Shown here piece after piece: positions 23,571 through 36,285 of a stretch of DNA of 64,000 nucleotides. A model generated the notes under the pieces. The model was not told the DNA's origin, ran no database searches, and saw only the letters and a list, made by a program, of their open reading frames with translations. The position numbers and the translations under genes were made by a program. The stretch is from Monoplex corrugatus (Eukaryota > Mollusca > Gastropoda > Littorinimorpha > Ranellidae), in the NCBI GenBank assembly GCA_030674185.1, contig CM060314.1, forward strand, positions 26,313,391 through 26,377,390, in the 5' to 3' direction. Each line of letters starts with the position of its first letter. Position 1 is the first letter of the stretch.

Positions 23571-23790
23571 CTTTTCTGTATTGTCGCTACTCTCTTTCCA
23601 TGTCTCTCAGACAACAACAAATACTGTTACCTGTTGGTTTCTTTATGTATTATGTTTTATGTTATTGATTTATTAGATTTTTTTTCTCTTTCCAGTGTTT
23701 TCAGTCTTAGGTAAATATGTAGAGCAGCAATGTTCAGCAAGTTTGAAAAATAGTAATGGGTGATAACGGTTTGAATGTAGAATCATTGTC

Positions 23791-23795
<5 letters not shown>

Positions 23796-23880
<85 letters not shown>
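23796..23880. repeat. (CT)n microsatellite, about 85 bases, uninterrupted
   Basis: A pure CT run, the longest pure dinucleotide pyrimidine tract in the window. Confidence 0.97.
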
Positions 23881-23884
<4 letters not shown>

Positions 23885-24774
23885 AAGCTTCATGTATATG
23901 TACACACTGAAATGTATCATTTGTTTTCCTTGCTCTTTATGAAAGAAACTGGATCCCTTATAGATTTTGCCAGCACAGTAAGTGCTTGACGAATCGATAA
24001 TCATTTCTAACAAACAACAACCCACATTGACAAGATGGGAAGTGGAACTTCATATTACAAAGAGAAAGTCAGTGAGAGAGAGAGGATATTAAATGATAGA
24101 TATTAAGTCGCAGAAGGTAATAATATATAAAAAGAATAGAGGAGGGGTGGGGGCAGGGGGATAAGAAAAATGATCTTTTCATCTATAAAAGAGAAAAAAA
24201 ACAGATTATTTAAAAATGTTACTTTAAAAAACTCATTTTTTAAAAGTAACAGAGAAGGATGCCTGTTTTTTCATAATTAATTTTTTTTTGTCGTTTATTT
24301 TTTTTATGTATTTTGCCTTTGATTTATTCATTTTTTAAAATGCAGTTATTATCTTGATTTATTTTTTAATAAAACCTACCAGTCCTTTCCCACAGGGACC
24401 AGACAAAGTATTGTAATAAAATCATTAGAAAAGCTTAGTCAAATATCTGAATAGCTAAAGAACAGTATCAGTACACAGGTATGTGCGTTTAATTTTCAGA
24501 ATAGAAAACAAAATCAGTAAACATAGAAAATAAGTGAAACTGGGCATCAAATTACACCAGGGCTGGGGTGAGGGGATGGGGATTGGGCAGAGGCTTGGGT
24601 TTGTGTTGTTTTACTTTTTGTTTTGTGTTTAAATTTTTAGAGTCCTTGATGCAAACGGTCCCCCTTACTCTTGTATAGCCTGATGATGTTTGTATCTTGT
24701 TTGTCTTGGATGACTGATCCCTCCTCCCAGCCCTGACAGATAAGCTTGTGGAGACTTCTCAGGAACACTGGTTT

Positions 24775-25345
24775 CCCATGCTGAATCGCATCATCAGGGT
24801 GCTTTTTTCCCATGGTGCCTTGCTATGAGCAAATGAGTGGAAATTCTGTGCAGGAAATTTCCTCTTTTCTGTCACTCGCTTTGTTTCTGCCTTGTTCCTT
24901 TGCTTTCTGTCATTTCTACCTATCATTTTCTGCTGCTTAATGGTCCTTTCGCCTGTATGTGTTTGATAAAGTCTTACGTACTTTTTCTTAGGATTGATAA
25001 GTGGGTATACATGTATTAAGTGCATATTTGGCTCTAGGGCGGTGAGATATGTGGAAGCAATTTTAGGTAACTGATAAAGTGATATACCAGTTTTTACATA
25101 TGTTTTGGTGTCCTTAAGTATGCTTTATTATTTGTATTTAGGTGTGTTTTTTAAATCCCCTGCGTGATAAATTGGACAGAGTGATCTACGCCAGGGGCAT
25201 GTTCTTGGATTATGTGGGTGAAAGCATTCTTTTCTTTTTTTCCTGTTGAAGTTTTGTATGTTTTGAAGCGGTTATAACCCATATATGGTTCTATGCAGTC
25301 AGCTGGGCTTTGAGCAACAATAACAATAACATCAAGCTCTCCATA
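24775..25345 (+). repeat. R1 dispersed repeat, copy at 24.8 kb
   Basis: It shares with the other R1 copies TTTCCTCTTTTCTGTCACTC, GCTTTCTGTCATTTC, CTTAGGATTGATAA, TTGGCTCTAGGGCGGTGAGA, GCAATTTTAGGTAA and the 3' words GAAGCGGTTATAACCC and GTCAGCTGGGCTTTGAGCAA. It ends in AATAACAATAACA. There is no coding frame, so it is probably a non-autonomous element or a LINE 3' region. Confidence 0.75.
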
Positions 25346-25829
25346 GAACTGATCTGGTGTTTCTTGGGGTGGGCACAGCATCGGGGCATAGGGACTCAGG
25401 ATGTGCATTATGCCAGCTGATGTTGAAAGGCAGAGGGAAAGGATACTTTCTGAACTGCTATTGGGAGGTACTATCCTGGATCGCCCGCTGTATTTGACTG
25501 CAGGGCAAGTTCATCAGGAGGTCTGCTTGCCAGAAAAAGGTGGAGTCTTTCTCCTGCAGCCTGCCATCTGCAGCAAGCATGGTCTCTTGCAGTGCTTCTT
25601 GTCGGTGCCCATGCTCAAATCGAATTTCTCTTAGGGGCAGCATTGTAAGAGTAGCCCCGACCTGCCCTGCTTTGCTGCTGTATCTGCCTTGTCTCTAAAA
25701 TGAACATACTTGGTGACAGCTTGGTGGATTGTGTGTTGTGGTTACCCATTCATTTGGCAGAACTCTGGATCATGGGTAATCTCAGGCTGTTGCCCAGTGT
25801 TGGGAAGTTTCAGTGAGTGGACCGGTGTG

Positions 25830-25860
<31 letters not shown>

Positions 25861-25982
25861 GAAGGGGACTGGTTATCGCATCGTGAAAGAAATATGGGTG
25901 TTACGGTACAGGGTTTTGTTTTTCAGAGAGTGCATGGGCAGGGTTGGGGGAGGAGACAAGAGAGAAAACGAGAGGATTTCCG

Positions 25983-26030
25983 ATGTGTGTGTGTGTGTGT
26001 GTGTGTCTGTGTTGTGTGTCTGTGTCTGTG

Positions 26031-26081
<51 letters not shown>
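25983..26081. repeat. (GT)n microsatellite
   Basis: A GT run with TCTGTGTT interruptions. Confidence 0.95.
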
Positions 26082-26083
<2 letters not shown>

Positions 26084-26516
26084 GGGAGGAGGAAGGAAAT
26101 CAAAAAGATGGGGGAGAGAGGGGGTGGGAAACTACAAATAGTACAATGGATTAAGTTTGCAGAGCATTTGTGTGGGTAGGCTCTTGTAGTGTAATTTATG
26201 TACTTCCATTCGTTTTCTTTCCAAAGATAGCCAGATGAATCGTACTTGTAGGAGGAAATCAATAGTTATTGTCTGTGTGCGTGTATCGGAATCCGTGTTC
26301 GCCGGTCTTGTCTGCCTGTGTGTCTGTCTGTCTGCCTGTAGTGTCGTGGTTTCTCAAGTTTTTGCTCTGTTTTTGCGTCTTTTGTTTCTGCTTTTATCCA
26401 TTTCTGTCTGTCTGTTCGTCTGTCTTGTCTAGTCTTTCTTTAATAATATAATCTGTCATCTGTTGCCGTTTCACTTTTCAGCCAACTTGACTTAACGTTA
26501 ATGTTCTGTCTGCATT

Positions 26517-26569
26517 GGTCAGTCCGTCTGTCTGTTTATGTCTGTCTGTCTCTTGTGTCTGTTTCTGTC

Positions 26570-26642
<73 letters not shown>

Positions 26643-26645
26643 GCT
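26517..26645. repeat. (TGTC)n and (CT)n tract
   Basis: TGTC repeats pass into pure CT near 26593-26639 and then CGCT repeats. Confidence 0.9.
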
Positions 26646-27018
26646 CGCTCGCTCGTTCGCTCGCTCTCTCGCACTCTCACAGTCAAGTTCAGACAGGACA
26701 GGTAGTGCTGATTAGAGTGAAAACACCTTGATCCACTTTGAGGCTGCTGGTGACACTGATCTTACATCATCATGTCGGTCAACGTTTCTGGTGACTGTTG
26801 ATGTTGTACAGGAACTTGACCAGTTTACAATGTGTGATGTGTGTTAACTGTAATCAGCCTGCTGATAGCAGCATGGGATGATAGTCGTGTAGATAGCAGC
26901 ATGGGATGATCTGATGTATGTAAGTGTCAGTTGAGAATCAGACAAGTTTGTTCCAGTAAAGACGTAGAAGCATTGCTCTGTCTTCTGAGTCGTCAGCAGC
27001 AAGAACGAAACACAGTGC

Positions 27019-27021
27019 CTC

Positions 27022-27054
<33 letters not shown>

Positions 27055-27076
27055 TTCTCTGTCTGTCAGTCAGTCT

Positions 27077-27118
<42 letters not shown>

Positions 27119-27212
27119 CCCCTCTCCTCTCTCTCTCTCTCTCTCTCTCTCCTCTCTCTCTCCCGTCTGTGTCTCTGTTTCTGTCTCTTATCTGTCTGTC
27201 TCTCTTTCTCTC
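27019..27212. repeat. (TGTC)n and (CT)n tract
   Basis: The structure matches the tract at 26517, with CCTCTCCCCTCTCC interruptions. Confidence 0.9.
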
Positions 27213-28202
27213 TGTCTCTCTGATCTACATAATAATGAACCAGCTCTTTGCTGGTGATGAACTCTTCTACAAGACAGGTAAGTATGCACTCTAAAAAAAA
27301 AAAAAAAAAAAAAGCAGTCCAAGAATGTTAAAGTAGATCAGTGATGCCAAGAAACTGGATCCACAATCATTACTACGGAAGGAAGCACGGGTACAGTTCT
27401 GCACTCTTGATAACAAAGTGGCGAGTAAATAAATCATATAGTTTCATTCACAGAACTAGTATCAGCACAGACAGACAACCTGTGCTACCTTAGAATCAAT
27501 GTTGATAGGCCCCAGCCGGTCCCTTCCCTGAGTTTTAGCATGCTATGCGCTCATTGGAAAGACTGGGACCTCACACTGAATCTTCATCTATTTCACGTAT
27601 GTATCATTGAGGGTATTGCTCAAATATTCTGACCGGCAATTAAGTTCTGTATATCTTGGGTCTGGTTGGTGCCAGGATATATGATGACAGTAAGCATGGA
27701 GTACAGTTGTTTCATTTAGTCGTAATCCAGAAAGAAAGTCTATAGCTTAATGATTAACATCACCATCACCATCATCACAATCTTCACCATCATCATCATC
27801 ATCATCATCATTACCATCATCATCACCACCACCACTTCCAAAGCAGTGTTAGAATTTGCCCCAGATTTTTTGACCACTTAGATGTAGTAAAAATGAGACT
27901 GGAGAGAAAGAAAAAGAAAAAAGAAAAAACATCACCAACTTTTAAAAAAGTCACAAAATAAAAGTAACTTTTGAAAAAAAAACTAACAAAAAAACAAAAA
28001 CAAAAACAAAAAAGAAAGCACAACAAGCAAACAAACAAAACAAAAAACACACAAAAACACACAAACCTAAAATGACCTGTCAGCAGCTTCTGAATTGAAT
28101 GTTATCTTTCTTAGTAGTGTTTTGGAAAACATCATTTCATGTTCTCACTTGGCATTTTCAGTTTTGCAGCGCACTGACTTTTTTTTTCTAAGTTGTGGTT
28201 TT

Positions 28203-28460
28203 AAGATCTAATATCTGGAGTTCATTCCCAGCCCACAGCATTAGACAGTGGCCTGTTTTCTGCCCATCTTAATGTTTCGATCATCCGGATGGTGTAAGCT
28301 AGTGTTTCATAGATCTGTCACTCTGGGACCTCTCCCCTCCCCATGCTAGTGCTTAAGGTTTGTGCAGCCTTATGGAGTCTTCCAGATAACTGCTGGCAGA
28401 TTTGGATAGAGCACATGTGGAATTGTCCAAGTGTGATGAATCCCACCATGAAAAAACTGC
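28203..28460 (+). mobile_element. SINE-like repeat S2, plus-strand copy
   Basis: It contains GGAGTTCATTCCCAGCCC near the left end and CTGCTGGCAGATTTGG and GTCCAAGTGTGATGAATCCC near the right end. These are the complement, in reverse order, of the copies at 15661 and 18277. Confidence 0.6.
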
Positions 28461-29402
28461 AAAGAGCATGCTGATTTCAATTCACTAAGAATGGCATGCA
28501 CAAAGAAGAGATGTGGGCATTGAGATGTGAAAGTGTGTATCATGTACAGCTATTTATGTGTGTCATGTGTTATTTTTCATGACATTTTGTTTCGTCCAAA
28601 ACAGTGATGAGCTTGAGACATTGCCTAAACTCACAGTTCCTGTATCTCCCCCTGTCCCATTCTGTCTTCACCCATCTTTATCTCACACCCTGTATCTGTC
28701 TCTGCCCACCTCCTCTCTCCAGATCTGCTTTTTCCCTCTGTCTTTGTCTATCTCCCTATTTTTTCCCCCAGTCTTTGTCTGCCTCTGTCTGTCCAAGTTG
28801 CTCTTGTTTTCTCAATTTCTGACTGTCTGTGTGTCTTTCTGACACACAAAGTCAGAAATTCTGACTCACTGTTTTTTTCTTTGTCTGTGCTGGTCTTTGT
28901 GCATCTCTGTGTCTGTCTCTTATCTTTGTCTCTGTCTGTCTGTCTTTTTTTTCTGTTTTTTTCTGTCAGCCGCTCTGTCTCTCTCTTTTTTGTCTGTCTT
29001 CATCTCAGTCTGCCTTTGTCTCTGTTTTTGTCTTATCTCAGTATCTACTCATTTCTATCTCTATGCAATCTGATACTCCAGTCGCAGATATGAAGCGCTA
29101 ATATTAGATCTTTGTAACTTGAAAAACATCCGGGTATTCTGGGACATTGCATTTGTTTCTTTGTCTTTAGATTATTTTTATTTTTTGGACTCCTCTCTTT
29201 CTACTTTCTAGTGATAAATCAAGTTTGCTTATTTGAGATAGCGCTTGTATGAATCTGGTTTCCCCACTCAGTTCATTGACGTCAGCTCTCATGTGACCTT
29301 GTATACATATGCAAGTGATCTTTTTTGTTTATGTTCGGTTGTTGTTTTTGTTTGTTTTGTTCTAATTTATCCTGCCATTAAGACAGTCATACTCCGTTTT
29401 CA

Positions 29403-29575
29403 GGGGTGTACATGCTGGGTGTATCGATGTTTCTGTAAGCTACCGAAGCCTGACATGGCCTCTAGGATCTTTAATGTGTACATTCATTGTTTTGCATGCA
29501 TATATACAAAGAGAAAGTTCAGGCACCAGCAGATCTGTACTTGTGTTGAACTTGGAGATCATTGAATGTCTTCAC
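29403..29575 (-). repeat. Dispersed repeat S1, copy 2
   Basis: TGCTGGGTGTATCGATGTTTC, TAGGATCTTTAATGTG and GGCACCAGCAGATCTGTAC appear in the family order. It directly precedes an R1 copy at 29590. Confidence 0.65.
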
Positions 29576-29589
29576 TTTTTACTCAGCAG

Positions 29590-30165
29590 AGGGGCCTTCT
29601 CCATCCTCCTCCCATAGGAATGCGGGGTTCCTTCAGTGTAAACAGTATACCCACCTTCTGGAAATTCTGTGCTAGAAATTTCCTCTTTTCTGTCACTCTC
29701 TTTGCTTCTTTCTTCCTCCTTTGCTTTCTGTCATTTCATCCTAAAATTTCCTGCCTGGCTCGTCCATTCACCTGTATGTGTTTGATAAAACCTTACATAC
29801 TCTCTCTTAGGATTGGTAATTGGGTACATTTATGAAGTGTGCATTTGGCTCTAGGGAAGTGAGATATGCAGAAGCAATTTTAGGTAATTTAGGCCCATTT
29901 TTATGTATGCTTTACTGACTGTCCTTAGGTATGTTTAAATTTGTGTTCAAGTATGTTTTTTTTAAATCCCCGGTGAGGTAAATTGGACTGAGTGGTCAAC
30001 GCCAGGGGTATCTCCTTAGATTATGATTGCATTGATATGTGTTTTTCTTTTCATTTTTTTTCCCTGTTGAAATCTGGTGTATGGTTTGAAAAAGTTATAG
30101 CCCTGATATGGTTCTACATAGTCGGCTGGGCTTTAAACAAAAATAACGGTAAAAATAACATAACA
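29590..30165 (+). repeat. R1 dispersed repeat, copy at 29.6 kb (longest left end)
   Basis: The left part has CACCTTCTGGAAATTCTGTG; the middle GTATGTGTTTGATAAAACC and TTAGGATTGGTAATTGGGT; the right AAAGTTATAGCCCTGATATG and GTCGGCTGGGCTTTAAACAA. The copy is complete enough to define the family at about 550-570 bases. Confidence 0.8.
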
Positions 30166-30658
30166 GGCAACACCCAAGTGGGTTCAATCCCAAGCCACCC
30201 AACTAGTGTCCTAACCACTTGACTATTGTGCCAATTGTAGGAGTGATGGTGTGTTTATATTGCTCTCATCATTGCAAATACAGTGTGATAAGACAAAAGA
30301 AATTTTCCTGACAAATGCCATCTTTTAGTGTGCGCATAAACCACACACACACTCAGGTAACAGAAGGGAAATGGTTTGCATGCATGCAATAGTGTATTGG
30401 TGACAATATGCACATCTGTGTGTGTTCATGCTTATGCATATGCTGAAAGACCATTAATGGTGATGTGCGCAGTTGGTCCTGTGCGTTATCCGTAATTGAT
30501 ACGCACCCACTTGGCAAAAGGAGGAATATACCTATAAATGTACCAGCAACAAAATCGCATGCAAACATCGTCAAGTGTCAAGTTTAGGATTAAAAGCTAT
30601 ACAAGCCTGAATTAGAATTTTGTTTTTCTGTGTATACGATTTTGTGTGTTTGTGAGTG

Positions 30659-30670
30659 TGAGAGAGAGAG

Positions 30671-30711
<41 letters not shown>

Positions 30712-30977
30712 TTGTGTATGTGAATGAGTGTTATTGTGAAAGAGAGAGAGAGAGGAGCGTGCATGTGTGTGTGTGCGTGCACACTTACATAAACACAAAA
30801 CTTCAATCATGTACACTCGCATTTACACAGACACATGACACCCAGAGAGAGAGACGCACACAAGTACTCATGCACGTGTGCATACACACTCATATGTGTA
30901 TACACACACACACACACACACGCATACGCACATATACATGCACGCACGCACGCACACACACCACACACACACACATA

Positions 30978-31010
<33 letters not shown>

Positions 31011-31012
31011 TC
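30659..31012. repeat. Composite (GA)n/(GT)n/(CA)n region
   Basis: GA and GT runs on the left are followed by CA runs on the right, with short unique spacers. It includes an isolated CACGTG at 30873-30878 inside the CA-rich part, which I do not regard as a functional E-box. Confidence 0.9.
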
Positions 31013-33295
31013 AGAGTATCTTGTGAAAAGTAGAGAAGAAAAAGACAGACTTGTTCGAACAGAAAAGAACGACGTTCTCAGGTTACATTCAAAAGTGGTC
31101 AGCCACCTAGATGTCAGCGGAGGAAAGAGTGACAACGAAGAGGAGATGCAGACAGTACTTTGTGAAGGAACTGACGTTTTATAATGCGAAACCCGCGAGA
31201 ATTAGCAGTCGTCATTGATAGCAGAAATGCCTTGAACTGTAACCTTTCAGATCTCCTTCGGTGTGTTCACATCTATTGTGTGACTTTTTTTGTTTGTTTT
31301 TGTCTTTAATTAAGGGGAAGGCTGGAGTTGACTTGCTGGCATCTGTTAGTCTTGTGTAGGAAGAGCTGGATAATATGCGAGATGAAAATGAACTGAGGTG
31401 AACTGTGTTTTCTTTGTGTTCTGGTGTGGTGCAATTTTTGTTAACTGTGGTATTGTTCTTTCCCTTGTAGCTCGTTTCTATTTTCTGGTTAAAGAGATTA
31501 TAGGAAATGTGTGCATATGTTTTCGTGTTTTCTGAAGAAGTGATAGATGAGCATTTCTAAACGGTGGAATGACATGTTTAATGGGCATATCACGCCCCAC
31601 CCCCACCCCAAACATTTTTCACTCCACTTTTTTTGTGGTCTGTTTTGTTTAGTTTTGTTTTTGTGTCTGTAAAACATGCGACAGTAATATACAGTTTTTC
31701 AAAGTTTTTCCGTCACTTTATCCATGGAGCTTCTACAGTGTGGTACATCTCTGCTGTGTCATGTTTAGAATTAACATCATGACATGATCCCAGAGCTCAG
31801 TCATTTTTCTTCAGCAAGCAACAGAAAATTTAAAAAAAGAAAAAGAAAATGCCGCCGCATTTTGGTAAGACTTGAATTCTGTCTCATGAATCTTGATACT
31901 ACTTGAGCTCTCCTTTGTAAATCATGACTTAGTTACACTTACAGTAATATTTTCTAATGAGATAATTTATTGAACAGTTTTACTGTGTGTTTTCATAGTT
32001 TATTTTGCAAATAATCTGGAAATAATTGGACAGAAGCTGGAACTGATTGGAAGATGTGATGACGTGAATATACATGAGCTGAAAATTAGTTTCTGAACGG
32101 TTTATGAACTACTGAATATGTGATCTTAAAATGAAAAAGTGTATTTCTTTGACTTTGAAAAAAATGAATTCCAGCAGGATATTTATTTCAACAAAAATTA
32201 TGTATGCTGTTGTGATATTAAGCTTCGTTGAGTTTCTGGATTACAGGAAATGAATAGTCCTTGCTGAATGAAACTGACTGAGCAGTGTGGTTATGACATC
32301 ATGTCAGTTTTCAGCATAACACAGCACATGTATAATATAGTGGCTTTGAGGTTGAGACTTTGCTTTTATATACTGAACACAAATTTGTCAAATTTGACAA
32401 GTGTTTTGATGTGATCGTGATGCAGCTAAGTTAAAAACGCTCTAGTTTCTTGTACTGTTTTATTTTTTCCTGGCTGCAGAAGTGATTTATGAATCACGAC
32501 ATTTTCTGATATCGGTGGTTGTTGGAGCTGTGTGGGTTGATTGTGCTTTTGTTAGATGGTGTACAAGTGTTTTGTCACGATGTGACCTTGTAAATGTTCT
32601 TTAGTTTCTTGCCTTTTCCCTCCATAATTTCTAAACACAGAGGTGGTATCTTGACATTTTCCGAGATCAGTGGATGTCTTGAGTGTTGTGAGTTGTTTAT
32701 TGGTGATTTGTGTTAAAACCGGCAGTTGACAGGCATTTTGACATTTTGTAAGCCTATCGGTTTCTCACCTGGTTTTTTTACCCATCTGGTACACAGGTGA
32801 TTTTAGGAATGGTGATATTTCTGAGACCATTGGCGTCAGAAGTTCTGTGGGTTGAATTCAGCGAGTTGTGTGGCAGCTGTTTGGATGTGTTATGGCTGAT
32901 ACCAGTAAACTGCACATACTGTGAGACACTTTTTGTTTATTTGTGTGTGTTCCTCTGTGTGTGTGTGGTTGTGGTCTCTCTCTCTCTCTCTCTCGCTCTC
33001 TCGCTCTCTTGCCCCTGCCACCACACACACGCACTCACACATACTATATGCACACCTACATGCATGTTTATGCACACACACACACACAACACACACTCTT
33101 GAATACATGTGTATACATCTTTATGTATTCATTGTCAGCCTTTTTTTATTTGCTTTTTTTTCTTCTTTTATTTAAATTATTCTTTTGTATTGCCCTGTTT
33201 TCTGTTGTTTTAATACAAATTAGTTTAGCAATAGCATATATAAGTTTGTTTCCATGCTGATATCTGTACTGCTGAAAAAAAAAAAAGTTGTATGC

Positions 33296-33480
33296 CATCT
33301 CTCTGTTTCTTTCTTCCCCCCTCCTCTCTCTCTGTCTCTCTCTCTCTCTGTCTCTCTCTCCCTCCCCCACCTCCAATTCCTCTCTATGCCTCTCTCTCTC
33401 TCCCCTTTTTTTCTCTTTACAGCTGTGTCTCCTTTCTGCATCTTTCCATCCCCCCCCCCCCCCCACTTTTCTTTGTTTTG
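33296..33480. repeat. (CT)n-rich tract with C-run
   Basis: Imperfect CT repeats lead into a C-run at 33451-33464. Confidence 0.85.
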
Positions 33481-33532
33481 TTTGTTTGTTTGTTTGTTTG
33501 TGCTCTACCATCTATTTTTTCTGTCGATATGT

Positions 33533-33533
<1 letters not shown>

Positions 33534-33594
<61 letters not shown>

Positions 33595-33665
33595 CACAAC
33601 ACACAACACACAAAACAGCAACACAGACACACAAGACCACACACACACGCACATGCGCGCGCATG

Positions 33666-33696
<31 letters not shown>

Positions 33697-33718
33697 ACAT
33701 ACGCACATGCGCGCGCAT

Positions 33719-33793
<75 letters not shown>

Positions 33794-33808
33794 CACACAC
33801 ACACACAC
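33534..33808. repeat. (CA)n microsatellite complex, about 275 bases
   Basis: Long CA runs are separated by two copies of a GCACATGCGCGCGCATGCAC-type block (near 33650 and 33702). That block is self-complementary and alternates purine and pyrimidine. Confidence 0.95.
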
Positions 33809-34049
33809 TATCAGGCACAGGATATTAACTGAAGGAAACTTTTTTAATTTGAGTTTATTTCATTTGTTGGAAAACTTTAAATCGAGTTCAGTTAACAGGG
33901 GAATGCCTACCCATGGTGACTTGGTTCTTTTCTCTATGATGTTATGCATTTTTTTGGTGGTGGGAGTATTGATTTGTCTGATATTGCCTAGATAAAAACA
34001 AGTGTGTTAAAAGGATAGGCGTATATTTGGCAGTGCCTACAGATAGGTT

Positions 34050-34650
34050 GTATCCACCCATGGGGATGCTGGGGGCTCTTCAGCAAAAATAATATCCCCA
34101 CCATCTGAAAACTGTGTGCTAGAAATTTCCCTTTTTTTCCCTGTCACTTACTTCGTTTCTGCCTTGCTGGTCCATTCACCTGTATGTGTTCTGTGAAGCC
34201 TTACACACTTTTTCTTAGGATTGATAATTGGGTATGTATATTGACTGCATTTTTGGCTCCTAAGGAAATGTGCTGTGCATGAACAGTTTTAGGTAATGTA
34301 GGCCATTTTTTATTTATGCTTTAGTATTCTTAGTTATGTTTAGATTTATATTCAGATTTGTTTGTTTGTTTTTTAAAATCCTCTGGTGATAAGTTGGACG
34401 GAACGATCAACAGCAGAGGCATAGTCTTAGATTATGTGCAAGCATGCATTGAGCCTATGTGTACTTAATTTTTTTTCCCTGTTGAAATTTTGTATGTTTG
34501 GAACGGTTATAGCCCTGATATGGCTCTACGCAGTCGGCTAGGCTTTAAATAACGATAACGTTCAGCCAGATGTGTACGTTTTGAAACGGTTACAGCCTTG
34601 ATACGGCTCTGTGCCGTCTGTTGGGCTTTCATAAGAATAACACAAAAAAA
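34050..34650 (+). repeat. R1 dispersed repeat with duplicated 3' end
   Basis: It carries the R1 words from ATGGGGATGCTGGGGGCTC to GGTTATAGCCCTGATATGGC, ACGCAGTCGGCTAGGCTTTAA. A second diverged copy of the last 75 bases (GTACGTTTTGAAACGGTTAC, then GGGCTTTCATAAGAATAAC) follows in tandem. Confidence 0.8.
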
Positions 34651-35020
34651 AAAGAAGAAAAAAACAAAACAAAAACAAAAACAAAAAACAGAATATCCCT
34701 TGGGCTGGACAGACAGAAATTGCGGACTCTTTTATGTTATGTTATTATGCCGAATTTATTTCGTTACTGGTCATGAAGGGTTTGTTCCGTGTGAAAAATT
34801 CGGGTAGTCTCAAGCCTTTCAGTCCCTGGGAGGACGTGTTTTCACAGCTCTGCATTATCTACACGGTCTCACACCACCCCCCCCCCCCCCCCAACAAGTT
34901 TCTATCTCTGTCTCTCAGTCTCTGTGTGTGCGTGTATCTGTGTGCGTGCATCTGTGTGGTTGTTTGTGCCTGCACGCACGCATGCATGCGCGTGTGTGTA
35001 CATAATGTTTTTTCAGCTCT

Positions 35021-35022
<2 letters not shown>

Positions 35023-35074
<52 letters not shown>

Positions 35075-35080
35075 CACCAC

Positions 35081-35159
<79 letters not shown>

Positions 35160-35160
35160 C
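35023..35160. repeat. (CA)n microsatellite
   Basis: Two long CA runs are joined at an ACAACACCACAAC interruption. A C-run of about 16 bases lies upstream at 34877-34892. Confidence 0.95.
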
Positions 35161-35830
35161 ACAGTTTGTAATTTTGTGCGTGTATTGGAAAGACAAGAAC
35201 TTTCATTCCAAAAGGGGAAAACACGCATGCGCGCATGCACAGAAGAGAGAGAGAGAGGAATTAACAAGAAACACCACGAGATGTGGATGGGACCCAGAGC
35301 ACCAATGCCTCGCCACTCTCCGGACAGTCACCTTTTGAGCTCCCAACACCACTGATAGTCATTTCATCAGGCAAAGGGGGGCTGTCCATGCATTGCATGA
35401 CCCATTCGGACCCAATCATCAGTTACCTTGTGTACAAACTGAAGGGCAAGGTGGGGAGATGACAAACCAAGGACATAGCTACACAACGCGCACCAACCAG
35501 ATTCAGCTCATCTTCCAGACTAAGAGAGAATGGTAGACCCCTCTCTTGCCTCACACTGGTCTTCATCTCTCTTTTGGGCAGCCCACCATGCCACCAGCTT
35601 GCATAGCTGACAGCTCCTTCATCCTTACTATAGTCTCAACACTTAGCAGTTGGAAGCTCCCAGTGTCGCCGTGCTTTAATCATATGGGTTGTTTGAACGG
35701 CCACAAAGGTGGCCAGGCATGATGCTTCAGACACAGCCCAAAATGTAGGCTTGTTATAGACCTGTGACATATTTGAATTTATAAGTATGTTTATGTTTGA
35801 TCAAGTTCTTTGTTTTATGTGTGTGGTCAG

Positions 35831-35979
35831 GAAAACTCGCAATCTCAGCGAGAAGAAGCGGCGTGACCAGTTCAACCTGCTCATCAACGAACTGTGCAGT
35901 ATGGTGGCCTCCAACAACAAGAAAATGGACAAGTCCACCGTCCTGAAATCAGCTATCCAGTTCCTCAAAACACATCAAG
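35831..35979 (+). CDS. Clock: Clock exon 3: bHLH DNA-binding and dimerisation domain
   Basis: The exon has acceptor gtggtcag/G and donor CAAG/gttggg, entering in phase 2 and leaving in phase 1. It encodes the whole bHLH: basic region [15 protein letters not shown], helix 1, a short loop (SNNKKMDK) and helix 2 ([15 protein letters not shown]). The E-box contact residues known from vertebrate CLOCK (Arg, Glu and Arg in the RN-x-SEKKRR motif) are all present, at about residues 49, 53 and 57 counting from exon 1b. The domain recognises CACGTG-type E-boxes as a heterodimer with BMAL1/CYCLE. It is closest in wording to the insect and vertebrate CLOCK domains. No break or odd codon is seen. Confidence 0.97.
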
Positions 35980-36179
35980 GTTGGGAGTGTATTATTGTTA
36001 TCATTATTATGATCATTTTCATTATAAATAATATTGTTAAATTTTTTTTTGTATAGCACTGTTGTTGACACTGATTTGGATCTACTGCACATTACACTTA
36101 TCAGACTTTTTAGTGGAGCAAGGAGAATTCAAGCTTTTAAGTGAACTGACCACACCCCAGTATTTTGTTGTATATTTGG

Positions 36180-36285
36180 TGAGCTTGCATGTTGGGTGTT
36201 TTTATGTTTCTATAAGCCAGCCACTGACATAATTTAATAGTATCTTTAAGGTGCATATTTCATATCGTACTTTCTGACACAGTCA
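36180..36285 (-). repeat. Dispersed repeat S1, partial copy 3
   Basis: GTTGGGTGTTTTTATGTTTC, TATAAGCCAGCCACTGACAT and GTATCTTTAAGGTGCATATT match the left part of the copy at 40610. Confidence 0.6.

Larger units (their letters stand above)
15229..35830 (+). other. 20.6-kb intron before the bHLH exon
   Basis: It holds many microsatellites, SINE-like copies (15661-15953, 18277-18557, 28203-28460), S1 repeats (20717-20849, 29403-29575), R1 copies (24775, 29590, 34050), a palindromic element (21793) and nested LINE fragments (23101-23570). In 15960-18270, 19260-20190, 24030-24770, 25350-25980, 31020-32930 and 35170-35830 I see no gene or known repeat. No extra Clock exon is needed, because the phases of exons 2 and 3 match. 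Confidence 0.75.

Noticed and set aside
25401..25634. 77-codon frame MCIMPADVERQRERI...
   Set aside because: Looks plausible in composition, but no domain, no splice signals in phase with neighbours, and overlapping frames of similar length on the other strand.
30873..30878. CACGTG E-box (also at 49887-49892)
   Set aside because: Single hexamers within a CA-rich microsatellite or anonymous intron, with no tandem partner or promoter context; expected by chance in 64 kb.
33254..33995. Overlapping His/Thr-rich and Cys/Val-rich frames of up to 235 codons
   Set aside because: They are translations of (CA)n and (CT)n microsatellites; the same applies at 6595-7139, 15000, 26000, 30600-31180, 34734-35355 and 49332-49640.
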